Source: Methylobacterium sp. 10 (GTDB taxonomy: Bacteria; Pseudomonadota; Alphaproteobacteria; Rhizobiales; Beijerinckiaceae). From it: a stretch of 64,000 bases of DNA. A program made the translations under genes and the position numbers. How positions within the stretch are numbered: the stretch's first letter is position 1; every line of letters starts with the position of its first letter. Positions 9,668 through 19,720 of the stretch are shown here, one piece after another. The stretch covers positions 374,501 through 438,500 of the forward strand of contig NZ_KI912577.1 of the NCBI RefSeq assembly GCF_000519085.1, read 5' to 3'. The notes under the pieces were generated by a model that saw only the letters and a list, made by a program, of their open reading frames with translations, ran no database searches and had not been told where the DNA came from.

Positions 9668-10305
9668 GAGCCATGGCCCTGCCACGCCGGATGTTTCTCG
9701 GAACGATGTTCGCCGCCGGGCTCGTCGGGCTCTTGCCCATCGGCGAAGCGATGGCGGCGGGCCCGCAGGTGGGCAAGCCCGCTCCGCTCTTCACCGGCAC
9801 GGATGCCGATGGCCGCACCGTCCGGCTGGAGGATTACAAGGGGAACGTCGTCGTCCTCGAATGGACCAACCACGATTGCCCCTTCGTGATGAAGCATTAC
9901 GGCGGTCAGGCGATGCAGGCCCTGCAGAAGAAATGGACCGAGGCCGGCATCGTCTGGCTCTCGGTCGTCTCTTCCGCCCCAGGCGAGCAGGGCGCGGTGG
10001 ACGGGCAGGCCGCCAACCGCCTGACCCAGACCCGTGGAGCCTCCCCCACCGCCGTGATCCTCGATCCCGCCGGCACGATCGGCCGCGCCTACGACGCAAA
10101 GACGACCCCTCACATGTTCATCGTGTCGGGCGATGGCACTCTGCTCTACCAGGGCGGCATCGACGACAAGCCTTCCGCCAATCTCGACGACCTCAGGACC
10201 GCGAAGAATTACGTCGACCTCGCCCTCACCGAGATCGCCGCTGGCAAGCCGGTAAGCGTCAGGACGGCGAAACCCTATGGCTGCACGGTGAAATACGCTT
10301 CGTAA
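9664..10305 (+). CDS. Exported redoxin (thioredoxin-like) protein
   Basis: A 213-residue protein whose ATG overlaps the TGA of the DsbD-type gene, so translation is probably coupled. A Tat-like or Sec signal (RRMFLG plus a hydrophobic stretch) covers residues 1-35. The mature part is an AhpC/TSA-type redoxin fold with the single cysteine in the NHDCPFV motif, as in the PRX-like family that carries CNHCPFV or a variant. A second cysteine occurs only near the C-terminus (YGCTV). It may be a periplasmic client of the DsbD partner. The exact substrate is unknown. Confidence 0.82.
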   Translation: MRAMALPRRMFLGTMFAAGLVGLLPIGEAMAAGPQVGKPAPLFTGTDADGRTVRLEDYKGNVVVLEWTNHDCPFVMKHYGGQAMQALQKKWTEAGIVWLSVVSSAPGEQGAVDGQAANRLTQTRGASPTAVILDPAGTIGRAYDAKTTPHMFIVSGDGTLLYQGGIDDKPSANLDDLRTAKNYVDLALTEIAAGKPVSVRTAKPYGCTVKYAS

Positions 10306-10317
10306 GGATGCCGCACG

Positions 10318-11487
10318 TCACGAAAAATCCTCGGTGACGATGCGTGCCCAGGTCTCGCCGGCGAGCCCGCCGAGAAATACGTTGCCGCTGCGAAGCGTTG
10401 CCGCCACCTCCGGATCGCGCGTCCAGGCGATCGTGCCCATGACGTGGTGATAGAAGAGGCCCTTCTGGCGAAAGAGCCCCTTCATCAGGTCGGGGGATGT
10501 CGCCCCGCGCACGGCGACGGCTCCCGACGCGGCCGCATCGGCGAACATCTGGCCGACGACGAGTTCCTCGCGGTTGGGCTGGGTTATGATCTGGAGCGCA
10601 TAGGCGACGCCGTCCCGGCGCGTGTAGAGGAGATAGAGCCCGATTCGTCGGCCGATCCTGTCCACGACCTCGCGGATCTGGAGGGGGCCGTATTTGGTCT
10701 GGAGCCCGGCCTGCTCGACGAACCATCCCAATTCGGCCGAACTCGGCTTCAGGTCATAGGGGTCGAGGAAGGGTCGGGCGGCCTCCGCGAAATCGGCGGC
10801 GGCGATGGGGCTCGAGACGACTCCGTCGGGGCGTGGGGGGCCGGAGGGCAGAAATCGCCGAATCACGCTATCGGTGGCGCGGGCGATCGGAACGATCCAG
10901 CGCGCGAGCCGGGGCAGGCGCTTGCCGAGGAAATACGCCGCCGTCCCCGCGGGCCGGTGGATCTTCACCCATTCGAGGCTCTGTGCCGGCAGGATCACGA
11001 AGCGGGTGGCGCGGGCAATATCCAGGGACGTTCGGTTGGCGGTGTCGGTGAAGAGGAGATCGAAATCGCGGGCGGTGACACCCCGGACGAGACTGACGCC
11101 GATGCCGGGATTGTTGTCGGGATCATCGGCCATGTACGCGCTGAGGATGCCGGCGCGAAGGGTCCGTTCCCCGACGACCATGGTCATGGCGATGACGCCC
11201 ATGAAACCGTCCACCGCTCCGTTCCGGTCCAAATGGACGATGGAGCCGGTGCCCTCGGTATAGCCCGGCGAGTCGAAATACGTCGCTTCCAGGCAGGCGG
11301 CGAGCTTGGCCGTCTGATAGCTCTTGCCCAGGCGAAACGTCTGCGAAAACAGGCGGCAGACCTGCGGGATGTCGCTCCTCTCGAACGCCCTGATCGAACC
11401 GCGTGAAGACGAGGCGGAGGTTTTCGAAATATGAATTGGTTGCTGAGCTTGGCCTGCCTGACCTTGCTCAAGATCGCCTTGCTTCAT
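10318..11487 (-). CDS. Putative GNAT-fold acetyltransferase, uncharacterised
   Basis: A 389-residue protein of unknown function. Residues 30-160 fit a GNAT-like fold: an IRAFERSDIPQVCRLF N-terminal strand-helix, then a GVIAMTMVVGERTLRAGILS strand pair. Similar long proteins sit near polysaccharide or exopolysaccharide genes in other alphaproteobacteria, but no such genes are visible here. The gene is convergent with the redoxin gene, and its start region faces the MFS exporter gene. No strong ribosome site supports the first ATG at 11487, so the true start may lie downstream, before the IRAFE segment. Confidence 0.6.
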   Translation of the reverse strand: MKQGDLEQGQAGQAQQPIHISKTSASSSRGSIRAFERSDIPQVCRLFSQTFRLGKSYQTAKLAACLEATYFDSPGYTEGTGSIVHLDRNGAVDGFMGVIAMTMVVGERTLRAGILSAYMADDPDNNPGIGVSLVRGVTARDFDLLFTDTANRTSLDIARATRFVILPAQSLEWVKIHRPAGTAAYFLGKRLPRLARWIVPIARATDSVIRRFLPSGPPRPDGVVSSPIAAADFAEAARPFLDPYDLKPSSAELGWFVEQAGLQTKYGPLQIREVVDRIGRRIGLYLLYTRRDGVAYALQIITQPNREELVVGQMFADAAASGAVAVRGATSPDLMKGLFRQKGLFYHHVMGTIAWTRDPEVAATLRSGNVFLGGLAGETWARIVTEDFS

Positions 11488-11647
11488 TCGGGCACAACTC
11501 GATGACGCTCCACCATAGAAAGCAGTTTATCGTCCCAACCATTATCAATTCGACAAGGCAGCGCCTCGCATCCGGCATACCTTGCATCGGTGCCGCCCCC
11601 GACGATCTCGTATAGACAAGCAACCGACGTATCTCCGCCCGAACCGC

Positions 11648-12901
11648 ATGCGCCCCTCCGATGCCCCTATGACAGAACCCGCCGCACCCCGCTGGGCGGT
11701 CTTCCGCAACGGCGATTTTCGGTTGTATGGCGCCGCGCGCTTTCTCACCGGCCTCGCCTATCAGATGCAGGCCGTGGCGGTGGGGTGGTTCGTCTACGAC
11801 CTGACCCGCTCGGCCCTCGCCCTGGGCCTCGTGGGCCTCGCGAGCTTCCTTCCGGCGATGCTCTCCGCCCTGATCACCGGGCACGTCGCCGACACCCATG
11901 ACCGGCGTCTGGTGACGGCGATCGCCTATGTGACCCTGGCCCTAGCCGATCTCGGCCTCCTCGGCCTCGCCTTGTCCGGCACCGCCTCGATCTGGCCCAT
12001 CTACGCCCTCGTCGTCGTCATCGGCACATCGCGCGCTTTCGCCAATCCCGCTCTGCAGGCGCTGCTCCCGACCCTGGTCCCGCGCCCCCTGTTCGGATCG
12101 GCCATCGCCTGGAACGCCTCGCTCTGGCAGAGCGCGTCGATCCTCGGCCCGGCTGCTGGCGGCTTCCTCTACATGCTGGGGCCCGCCGCCGTGTTCGGAG
12201 CGGCGGCGGCGAGCTTCGCCCTGGCGAGCGCCCTGGTCGTCGCGATCCGCTTTCGCCCGGCTGCGGTCACGGAGCGGCCGCCCGTCACCTGGGCCACCCT
12301 CCTGGCCGGCCTGTCCTACATCCGCTCGCAGCCGGTGGTGTTCGGCGCCATCAGCCTCGATCTCGTGGCCGTTCTGCTGGGAGGAGCGACCGCACTACTG
12401 CCGATCTTCGCCGCAGAGATTCTCCATGTCGGTCCCCTCGGGCTCGGCGCCCTGCGCAGCATGCCCGCAGCCGGTGCGGTGGTCACCGCCATCCTCCTCG
12501 CCTATCGCCCCCTCGAACGCCATGCCGGCAAGAGGATGCTCCAGGCGGTGGCGGTCTTCGGCCTCGCCATCACGGCGTTCGGCCTCTCCACGTCGTTGCC
12601 GCTCTCCATGGCCTGCCTGTTCGTCACCGGGGCGGCCGACATGATCAGCGTCTACGTGCGCCAGACTTTCGTCCAGGGCGAGACACCCGATGCCATGCGC
12701 GGACGGGTCTCGGCGGTGAACACGGTGTTCATCGGCGCCTCCAACGAACTCGGCGAGTTCGAATCCGGCACGCTCGCCGCCTTTGTCGGGGCGGTGCCCA
12801 CCGTGGTGGCAGGAGGGCTCGCGACGATCCTCGTGGCGGTGCTGTGGAGCCGCCTGTTCCCGGCGCTCAAGGCGCGGGACCGTCTGCTGCCGGCGGAGTG
12901 A
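11648..12901 (+). CDS. MFS transporter (EntS/MFS_3-like exporter)
   Basis: About 417 residues with 12 predicted membrane segments, no signal peptide, and the short N-terminal FRNGDFRLYGAARFLTGL segment typical of the EntS-like MFS_3 family. The A-motif loop reads GHVADTHDRR. The homologous C-terminal half carries VRQTFVQGETPDAMRGRVSAV, also diagnostic of this subfamily. These proteins export siderophores, drugs or other small molecules; the substrate here is not predictable. I set the start at 11648; 11669 (MTEPAAP) is equally possible, and an upstream in-frame ATG at 11582 adds a charged segment that looks non-coding. Confidence 0.8.
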   Translation: MRPSDAPMTEPAAPRWAVFRNGDFRLYGAARFLTGLAYQMQAVAVGWFVYDLTRSALALGLVGLASFLPAMLSALITGHVADTHDRRLVTAIAYVTLALADLGLLGLALSGTASIWPIYALVVVIGTSRAFANPALQALLPTLVPRPLFGSAIAWNASLWQSASILGPAAGGFLYMLGPAAVFGAAAASFALASALVVAIRFRPAAVTERPPVTWATLLAGLSYIRSQPVVFGAISLDLVAVLLGGATALLPIFAAEILHVGPLGLGALRSMPAAGAVVTAILLAYRPLERHAGKRMLQAVAVFGLAITAFGLSTSLPLSMACLFVTGAADMISVYVRQTFVQGETPDAMRGRVSAVNTVFIGASNELGEFESGTLAAFVGAVPTVVAGGLATILVAVLWSRLFPALKARDRLLPAE

Positions 12902-13056
12902 TCGGAACGTCGCAGCCCGCCCTTCGTATTCCCACCACATCCTGCGCGGGCATTATCCCTTTCCCGTCACGCAAGCACTCGGTGAGGGATGAAGCCTTTC
13001 GACGGAAGGACTTGGCTTGGCGGGAGTGCCGCTCGACATCGTCGCCAGCCTTTCCC

Positions 13057-14388
13057 CTACTTCCCCGCCAGCAGCGGCGACCAGGTGGGGTCGGAGGCGT
13101 AGGACGGGGTCGGCACCGGCTGCTCCACCTTGCCGGTAATGTCGACCATATAAAGCTTGCCGCCGCCCTGACCGCCTGGATCGCGGAAGAACAGGACGTA
13201 CTGGCCGTTCGGCGCGAAGGTCGGCCCCTCGTTGTGGAAGCCTTCGGTGAGCACGCGCTCGCCCGAACCGTCCGGCTTCATCACGCAGATGGCGAAACCG
13301 CCCTTGCGCTGGCGGGTGAAGGCGATGAGGTCGCCCTTGGGCGACCAGGCCGGCTGCGAGGCCGAGCCCTCACCGAAGGAAATACGGGTCGGGTTCGAGC
13401 CGTCGGCCCCCATCACGTAGACCTGCTGCGAGCCGCCGCGATCGGATTCGAACACGATCTTGCTGCCGTCGGGTGAATAGGTCGGCGAGGTGTCGATGGC
13501 GTTGCCGTTGGTGATCGGCGTCTGTGCCTTCGAGCCGAGATCCATCTTGACGATGTCGGCGTTGCCGCCCTGCTGCACACTCATGACGAGGTGGCGACCG
13601 TCGGGCGAGAAGCGCGGGCTGGTGCTCATGGAGTCCATCCGGCCGATGGCCTGGCGCGCGCCGGTCTCGAGGTTGATCACCTGGACGCGCGGCTGCTGGC
13701 CGCTGGCCTGGGTCATGAACGCGATGTCCTGCGTCGAGGGCGAGTAGCGCGGCGCCACCACGGCGGACTCGCCGTTGGTCAGCGCACGGACATTGGCGCC
13801 GTCCTGGTCCATGACCATCAGGCGCTTGCGGCGGTTCTCCTTCGATCCGGACTCGTCGACGAAGGCGATGCGGCTGTCGAACCAGCCACCGAGACCGGTG
13901 ATCTTGGTATAGACCACGTCCGAGATGAGGTGCCCGGTGCGGCGGGCATTGGCGACATCTGCGCCGTATTGCTGGCCCGTGAGTTGCTGTCCGGAGGTGA
14001 CGTCCCAGAGCCGGAACTCGACCTTGAGCTTCCCGGACGGATCACGCCCGACCCGGCCGGTGATCAGGGCCTGGGCGCCGGCGGCACGCCACTTGTCGAA
14101 GCCCGGCACCGCGTCGAAGCCGGGATTCTCAGGAAACTTCCCCTTCTCCAGGGGCACGAAATAGCCGGACCGGCGCAGGTTGTTGGTCACCACGCTCGAT
14201 ACCAGCAGGCCGAGGCTCGGATCACCGGAGAAATCGGCGACCGCGATGGGCATCGGCTGGAACGAGCCGCCGCCGATGCGCAGGTTCAACTGCGCCTGTG
14301 CGGGCGCCGCAAAGGCGAACACGAGGGCGAAGACCGCGAGGAGCGACGCCAGGGGCGAGGCGAGCCGCTGGTGGAGAGTGTCGGTCAT
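13057..14388 (-). CDS. tolB: Tol-Pal system periplasmic protein TolB
   Basis: A 443-residue periplasmic protein with an N-terminal signal peptide (hydrophobic segment at about residues 14-32, cleaved after AQA). The N-terminal alpha/beta domain binds the Tol partners. It is followed by a six-bladed propeller with repeated P.YSPDG, PRFSPDG and PAWSPKGDLIAF units. TolB bridges TolA and Pal, helping outer-membrane constriction at division. It is last in the visible tolQRAB run; no pal follows. The length is normal. Confidence 0.95.
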   Translation of the reverse strand: MTDTLHQRLASPLASLLAVFALVFAFAAPAQAQLNLRIGGGSFQPMPIAVADFSGDPSLGLLVSSVVTNNLRRSGYFVPLEKGKFPENPGFDAVPGFDKWRAAGAQALITGRVGRDPSGKLKVEFRLWDVTSGQQLTGQQYGADVANARRTGHLISDVVYTKITGLGGWFDSRIAFVDESGSKENRRKRLMVMDQDGANVRALTNGESAVVAPRYSPSTQDIAFMTQASGQQPRVQVINLETGARQAIGRMDSMSTSPRFSPDGRHLVMSVQQGGNADIVKMDLGSKAQTPITNGNAIDTSPTYSPDGSKIVFESDRGGSQQVYVMGADGSNPTRISFGEGSASQPAWSPKGDLIAFTRQRKGGFAICVMKPDGSGERVLTEGFHNEGPTFAPNGQYVLFFRDPGGQGGGKLYMVDITGKVEQPVPTPSYASDPTWSPLLAGK

Positions 14389-14518
14389 GAAGAGATTCCG
14401 AGAGATTGGGATCAGATGGACGATCGGCCGTCGCCAAGCTCAACGCGGGTCCCTCCCCACAGGGGAGATGGAGGTGCGGTCACCATATGATGCGCCGCGC
14501 GATCGATGAGAATGCCCG

Positions 14519-15940
14519 TCACACCCGCGAGAACTCGAATTCCGCGTTGATCGCCTTCCAGTCGTCGTAATACGGCGCGAACTGGGGCGGAATCTTGTAG
14601 GGCGCACAGCGCTTCACGGCGCGGAGGGCCGCCTCGGCGAGGGAGCGATCCACCGCGTTGGCGCCGCCGCGCATGATCCGCGGCTCGGTGCTCAGCGCAC
14701 CGTTGGCGGAGAGGCGGATGTCGAGCATCGGCAGTACCACGCCCTGCGACGCACCGGGGGGCGCCGAGTAGCAGCGCTCGATCTGCTGGGTCAGCATTCC
14801 GATCAGCGAATCGCGCATGGAGGGCGAGAGGCGCTGCGAGGTGCCGCTGGCCGCCCCCAGCGAGGCCGTGCGCTGGACCTCGTGACCGGTGGCCCCGGTT
14901 GATTGCGACGGCGCCCGCGAGGCGAGCAGCTGCTTGATGTCACCGGAACTGAACTTGTCGGCGAGCTCGGCCTGCTTCTTCGCCTTGGCCTCCGCATCGG
15001 CCTTGGCGCGGGCATCCGCCATGGCTTTCGCTTTGGCCTTGGCGGCGGCGTCCGCCCTGGCCTTCGCCTCGGCCTGAGCTTTGGCATCGGCCGCAGCCTT
15101 GGCTTCTGCGACCGCCTGTTGACGTTCGGCCTCGGCTTTCACCTTCGCTTCGGCCCTGGCTTCCGCCTCGGCCTCGGCCTTCTCCGCCTTGGCGAGGGCT
15201 TCGGCCTTGGCCTTCGCGTCGGCCCGCGCCTTCGCCTCAGCCAGAGCTTTGGCTTCGGCCTGGGCCTTGGCGTCCGCCAGGGCCTTGGCCTTCTCGGCCT
15301 TGGCGGCCTCCGCCTTGGCGATGGCCTCGGCTTCCTGGCGCTCGATGAGTTCGGCGAGTTTCTCGCGCTTCTCGGCCTCGACCTTGGCGGCCTTCACCGC
15401 CTCGGCCTTGGCTTCCGCCTTGGCAGCCTCCGCCTTGGCGGCGGCCTTGGCCTCGGCTTTGGCCTCCGCCACAGCCTTGGCTTCCGCCGCTTTCGCGGCT
15501 TCGGCCTTTGCCGCTTCCTTGGCAGCGTCCTTGGCGAGCTTCGCCGCTTCGGCCTTGGCGGCGGCCTCCGCCGCTTCCTTCTCGGAATCGTGGTCGGGCA
15601 TGCGCAGGGGCATCTCCTCGGCGCTGGCGACCTTCATGTCGGCCGGGCGCTTCGGAGGCGCGGGTGCGTCGACCTTGGCGTTCTCGGGCTCGCGCTCCTC
15701 GGCCTTCTCCGCGACCTTGTCGGCGCGGGGCTTGGCGTCGGGCATCGGCTTGTCGGCGTTCTTCTCGCCCTTGGTCAGCTCCGAGAATTGCTGCTCGGTC
15801 ATCACCTCCACCGGCACGCCCTCCTGCGCGTCGGGCAGGGCCGGGGCGGCCACTGACATCAACGCCACGGTGAGTACGGCGACATGCACGCCGCTGGAGA
15901 TCCAGACGCCCGGTTCGCGCAGTTTGGCGGGAAGCTTCAC
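14519..15940 (-). CDS. tolA: Tol-Pal inner-membrane-anchored protein TolA
   Basis: A 473-residue protein with one membrane anchor near residues 14-35. A very long Ala/Lys/Glu helical domain follows (about 50-340), built of imperfect AKAEAKA-type repeats that would form an extended periplasmic coiled helix. The C-terminal domain (about 370-473) contains the paired segment QIERCYSAP and the LDIRLSANGALS strand found in TolA C-terminal and TonB-like domains. It links the inner-membrane motor TolQR to TolB/Pal. The repetitive coding DNA from about 14.96 to 15.6 kb comes from the helical domain and is not an independent repeat. Confidence 0.93.
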   Translation of the reverse strand: MKLPAKLREPGVWISSGVHVAVLTVALMSVAAPALPDAQEGVPVEVMTEQQFSELTKGEKNADKPMPDAKPRADKVAEKAEEREPENAKVDAPAPPKRPADMKVASAEEMPLRMPDHDSEKEAAEAAAKAEAAKLAKDAAKEAAKAEAAKAAEAKAVAEAKAEAKAAAKAEAAKAEAKAEAVKAAKVEAEKREKLAELIERQEAEAIAKAEAAKAEKAKALADAKAQAEAKALAEAKARADAKAKAEALAKAEKAEAEAEARAEAKVKAEAERQQAVAEAKAAADAKAQAEAKARADAAAKAKAKAMADARAKADAEAKAKKQAELADKFSSGDIKQLLASRAPSQSTGATGHEVQRTASLGAASGTSQRLSPSMRDSLIGMLTQQIERCYSAPPGASQGVVLPMLDIRLSANGALSTEPRIMRGGANAVDRSLAEAALRAVKRCAPYKIPPQFAPYYDDWKAINAEFEFSRV

Positions 15941-15954
15941 GGTGGCGTCGCCCG

Positions 15955-16398
15955 CTACTTCTGGTCCGGCTCGGTCACGAGAGCGACCTTCTTGAAGCCA
16001 CCCCCGGTCACGATCGCCATCACCTGGGCCACGCGGCCGTAATCCACCCGCTTGTCGCCGCGCACGAAAACCCGCTCGTCGAAACCGGATTTGGACGTCT
16101 CCACAAGCTTCGGGACGATGGTGTCGTCGGTGAGTTCGGCCTCGCCGAGGAAGATCTGGCCGGTCTGGCGGATCGACAGGGTCACCGGCGTCGAATCGGA
16201 GTTGAGCGGGCTCGCCTTGGATTGCGGCAGGTCGAGGGGCACGCCCACCGTCATCATCGGTGCGGCCACCATGAACACGATGAGCAGCACGAGTACGACG
16301 TCGATGAACGGCGTCATGTTGATCTCGTTGATGGCGCCGCCGCGCCGCGCGCGACGCCGCCTGCTGCCCCCCTGCGCCGCTCCGTGGGCCATGCCCAT
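15955..16398 (-). CDS. tolR: Tol-Pal system protein TolR
   Basis: A 147-residue ExbD/TolR protein with one membrane helix. The conserved proton-channel aspartate lies in [15 protein letters not shown] near residue 33. The periplasmic part ends in the family's [16 protein letters not shown] segment. It forms the proton-driven stator with TolQ and energises TolA. It begins at the ATG at 16398, 31 bases after tolQ, and the tolA start follows 14 bases after its stop. Confidence 0.95.
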   Translation of the reverse strand: MGMAHGAAQGGSRRRRARRGGAINEINMTPFIDVVLVLLIVFMVAAPMMTVGVPLDLPQSKASPLNSDSTPVTLSIRQTGQIFLGEAELTDDTIVPKLVETSKSGFDERVFVRGDKRVDYGRVAQVMAIVTGGGFKKVALVTEPDQK

Positions 16399-16429
16399 GA
16401 TCGTGCCTCGATATGTCTGGTGATCAGGA

Positions 16430-17146
<717 letters not shown>

Positions 17147-17394
17147 GCGTTCGTCCTCGTCCCGGGTCGACCGGGCGGCCGACTCCCGCGCTCCACCTGA
17201 TCCGGGCGGTATGTTCCCCAGATCGCTGGTGAATCTGTCGAAAGTATGGGGTGCATCGCAAAATGCACGCCGCACCTTCCTCGACCGTCAAGGTTAATGA
17301 ACCATGAGGAAGTGTCGGATTCTCTCTCGCCGGACGTCTCGCTGTCCTGGGCACATCGCTTTGCCGACGGAAAGCCAGGCCGGCCTGCGAGAGC

Positions 17395-17808
17395 CTAAAG
17401 CGACGGGGTCTCGAAACGCTGCGACATGGCCCGACGAAGGCTGTCCGGAAGACGAACGGCCCGGCCATCCCGCACCGCCGCCACGGTGACCTCGGCCTTG
17501 AGCAGGACCTCGTCGCCGCGCCGCACTTCCTGGATCATCGGCATCGAAGCGCCGCGCAGTTCGACGACGGTGGTCATGATGGCGAGCATGTCGTCCATCC
17601 GCGCCGGCTTCAGGAAGTCGAGCACCATGCGACGCACCACGAAGATCAACCCGGCATCGCGCGCTAGATCGACCTGCTCCATCGCGAGGGCGCGAAGCAG
17701 CTCGGTGCGGCCGCGCTCCATATAGCGCAAGTAATTGGCGTGATAGACGAAACCTGAGAAATCGGTGTCTTCGTAATAGACGCGGATGTCGATGCGATGA
17801 GAGGTCAT
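17395..17808 (-). CDS. ybgC: Tol-Pal-associated acyl-CoA thioesterase YbgC
   Basis: A 137-residue hotdog-fold thioesterase with the 4HBT catalytic signature YYEDTDFSGFVYHANYLRYMERGRTE at the N-terminus, including the catalytic Asp in the DTD(F)SG loop. YbgC hydrolyses short acyl-CoA or acyl-ACP and is usually the first gene of the tol cluster. Its ATG overlaps the TGA of the upstream metallophosphoesterase (ATGA at 17805-17808). In this genome it is therefore translationally coupled to that gene rather than directly following ruvB. Confidence 0.93.
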   Translation of the reverse strand: MTSHRIDIRVYYEDTDFSGFVYHANYLRYMERGRTELLRALAMEQVDLARDAGLIFVVRRMVLDFLKPARMDDMLAIMTTVVELRGASMPMIQEVRRGDEVLLKAEVTVAAVRDGRAVRLPDSLRRAMSQRFETPSL

Positions 17809-18779
17809 GCGATGTCTTCCGAGGATAGGTCGACCACGACGATCTCTGGCGGAACCCCGAAGCGCACCGGCGCAATGCTGTTGCCGAGGCCGCCGGAGAC
17901 GACGAGATCCGCCTGCTCGCGGACATGGCCGTAGGCGTAACGGTTGGCGTAGCGCGACGGAACCACGGGAGAGTAGCCGAACAGCCGCACCTGCCCCCCA
18001 TGGGTATGGCCGGACAGGGTCAGCGCCACATGGGCCGGCACTTGCGGGAAGATGTCCGGCTCGTGCGCCAGCAGGATCGTCGGCGCACCCTGCGGCACGG
18101 CGGCGAGCGTCTTGTCGAGATCGTCGACGCCGATGCGGGCATGGTCGTATCGCTTTCGGGTCGGCAGCAGGGCGAGCTGGTCGCCGAGCCCCGCGAGCCA
18201 GAACGCGCGCCCGTCCTTCTCCAACCGGATCGCCTCGTTGTCGAGGACGCGGATACCGGCCCGCGTGAGGGCCTCCCCGGCGATGGTCGGGCCGGCGCCA
18301 CGTTTCTGCGCCGAACGGTCCTCCCACCAATCGTGATTGCCAAGGATGGCGAAGGTGCCCAGCGGCGCCCTGAGACCGCCGAGTTCGGGGGCCCATTCGG
18401 CGGCCTCGACGTAGCGAGTGACGAAGTTCTGCCCGGCGACGTAGTCGCCGAGGAGTACCGTCAGGTCGCCGCCGAGCGCATTGGCGGTCTCGACGATGCC
18501 GGCGATGCGGGCGGCACACATCCACGGCTCGCAGGCATGGATGTCGGCCAACGCCACGATGCGGAGCTTCAGCCCGGCGGGCCAATAGCCCTTCGGCGTG
18601 ATGGCGTAGCGCGTCACCGACAGGCGCATGGGCTCGATGCCGATGCCGTAGGCGGCCGTCGCACCTCCCGCCAGGGCCATGACGCCGAGGCCGGCGAGAA
18701 CCGTCCGGCGCGTGATCCTCACCGCCGGCGTCCGTGAGGGCAGAGCCTCCTCGCCGATCCGATCGTCAACCGGGTTCAT
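17805..18779 (-). CDS. Tat-exported metallophosphoesterase, copy 2
   Basis: A 324-residue calcineurin-like phosphoesterase of the YkuE/YaeI type. The N-terminal segment has a twin-arginine signal (TRRTVLAGLGV). Metal-site motifs appear in order: ADIHACEPW, GDYVAG, LGNHDWW, LAHEPDIF and SGHTHGGQVR. Related proteins hydrolyse phosphoesters or UDP-sugars/lipids at the outer face of the membrane; the substrate here is unknown. It overlaps the preceding paralogue (ATGA at 18776-18779) and the following ybgC, so the block is one tightly coupled operon. Confidence 0.85.
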   Translation of the reverse strand: MNPVDDRIGEEALPSRTPAVRITRRTVLAGLGVMALAGGATAAYGIGIEPMRLSVTRYAITPKGYWPAGLKLRIVALADIHACEPWMCAARIAGIVETANALGGDLTVLLGDYVAGQNFVTRYVEAAEWAPELGGLRAPLGTFAILGNHDWWEDRSAQKRGAGPTIAGEALTRAGIRVLDNEAIRLEKDGRAFWLAGLGDQLALLPTRKRYDHARIGVDDLDKTLAAVPQGAPTILLAHEPDIFPQVPAHVALTLSGHTHGGQVRLFGYSPVVPSRYANRYAYGHVREQADLVVSGGLGNSIAPVRFGVPPEIVVVDLSSEDIA

Positions 18780-19720
18780 GCCATGGGCTCCGAGGACAGA
18801 TCGACCACGACGATCTCGGGCGGCACGCCGAGGCGTACCGGCAGGCCGCTCATCCCTAAACCGCCGGACACGACGAGATCGGTCTGCTCGCGCACATGGC
18901 CATAAGCATAGCGCCGCCCATAGCGGGAGGGGACGACAGGGGCGTAACCGAGGAACCGGACCTGTCCGCCGTGGGTGTGGCCCGACAGGGTGAGGGCGAC
19001 ATGGGCCGGAACCTGCGGGAAGATGTCCGGCTCGTGGGCGAGGAGGATGGAGGGCGCGCCGTCGGGGATCGCCGCGAGGGCGGCTGCCAGATTATCGCTT
19101 CCCTTACGTGGGAGACCGAAACGCCACCACGTGCGCTCGAAGCTCAGTTGATCGCCGAGGCCGGCGAGCCAGACCTCGTGTCCCCTCACCCACAGGGGCA
19201 GGGCCTCGTTCTCGAGGACGCGGATGCCGGCGCGCGTCAGGGCCTCCCCGGCAAAGGTCGGGCCGTGCCCGCGCTCGCAGGCGGCGCGATCGGCCCACCA
19301 ATCGTGGTTGCCGAGGATGGCATAGGTGCCGAGCGGAGCCTTCAAGCCGCCGAGGACGGGCGCCCAATCGGCAGAGTCCACGATACCGGTGATCCGCTTC
19401 ATGCCGCTGACATAATCGCCGAGCAGCACGATCACATCGCCGCCGAGGCCGTTGGCCGCCTCCACGATCCGCCGGATGTGGTCGGGCGTCATGAAGGGAT
19501 CGCAGGCATGGACGTCGGAGACGGCCACGATCCGCAGGGTCAGGCCCGCCGGCCAAGGCGCCATCGGTCTGATGCGGTACCGCGTGACGGCGAGACGCAT
19601 CGGCTCGACGCCGATTCCGTAGGCGGCCGTGCCGCTGCCCGCGAGCGCCGTGGCGCCGAGGCCGAGCACGAGGGTGCGGCGGGTGATCCGGACAGGGGAG
19701 GATAAGGTCGCGTTCGTCAT
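18776..19720 (-). CDS. Tat-exported metallophosphoesterase, copy 1
   Basis: A 314-residue paralogue of the next gene downstream, with the same layout: a twin-arginine signal (TRRTLVLGLGA), the metal motifs SDVHACDPF, GDYVSG, LGNHDWW, LAHEPDIF and SGHTHGGQVR, and an almost identical C-terminal PEIVVVDLSSE. The two proteins look roughly two-thirds identical by eye, so they arose by tandem duplication. The ATG overlaps the stop of the upstream parE gene (19717-19720), which ties it to the toxin-antitoxin pair. Confidence 0.85.
   Translation of the reverse strand: MTNATLSSPVRITRRTLVLGLGATALAGSGTAAYGIGVEPMRLAVTRYRIRPMAPWPAGLTLRIVAVSDVHACDPFMTPDHIRRIVEAANGLGGDVIVLLGDYVSGMKRITGIVDSADWAPVLGGLKAPLGTYAILGNHDWWADRAACERGHGPTFAGEALTRAGIRVLENEALPLWVRGHEVWLAGLGDQLSFERTWWRFGLPRKGSDNLAAALAAIPDGAPSILLAHEPDIFPQVPAHVALTLSGHTHGGQVRFLGYAPVVPSRYGRRYAYGHVREQTDLVVSGGLGMSGLPVRLGVPPEIVVVDLSSEPMA

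Noticed and set aside
14960..15600. Repeated GCCTTGGCCTC-type DNA
   Set aside because: It is the coding sequence of the Ala/Lys/Glu helix of TolA, not an independent tandem repeat.
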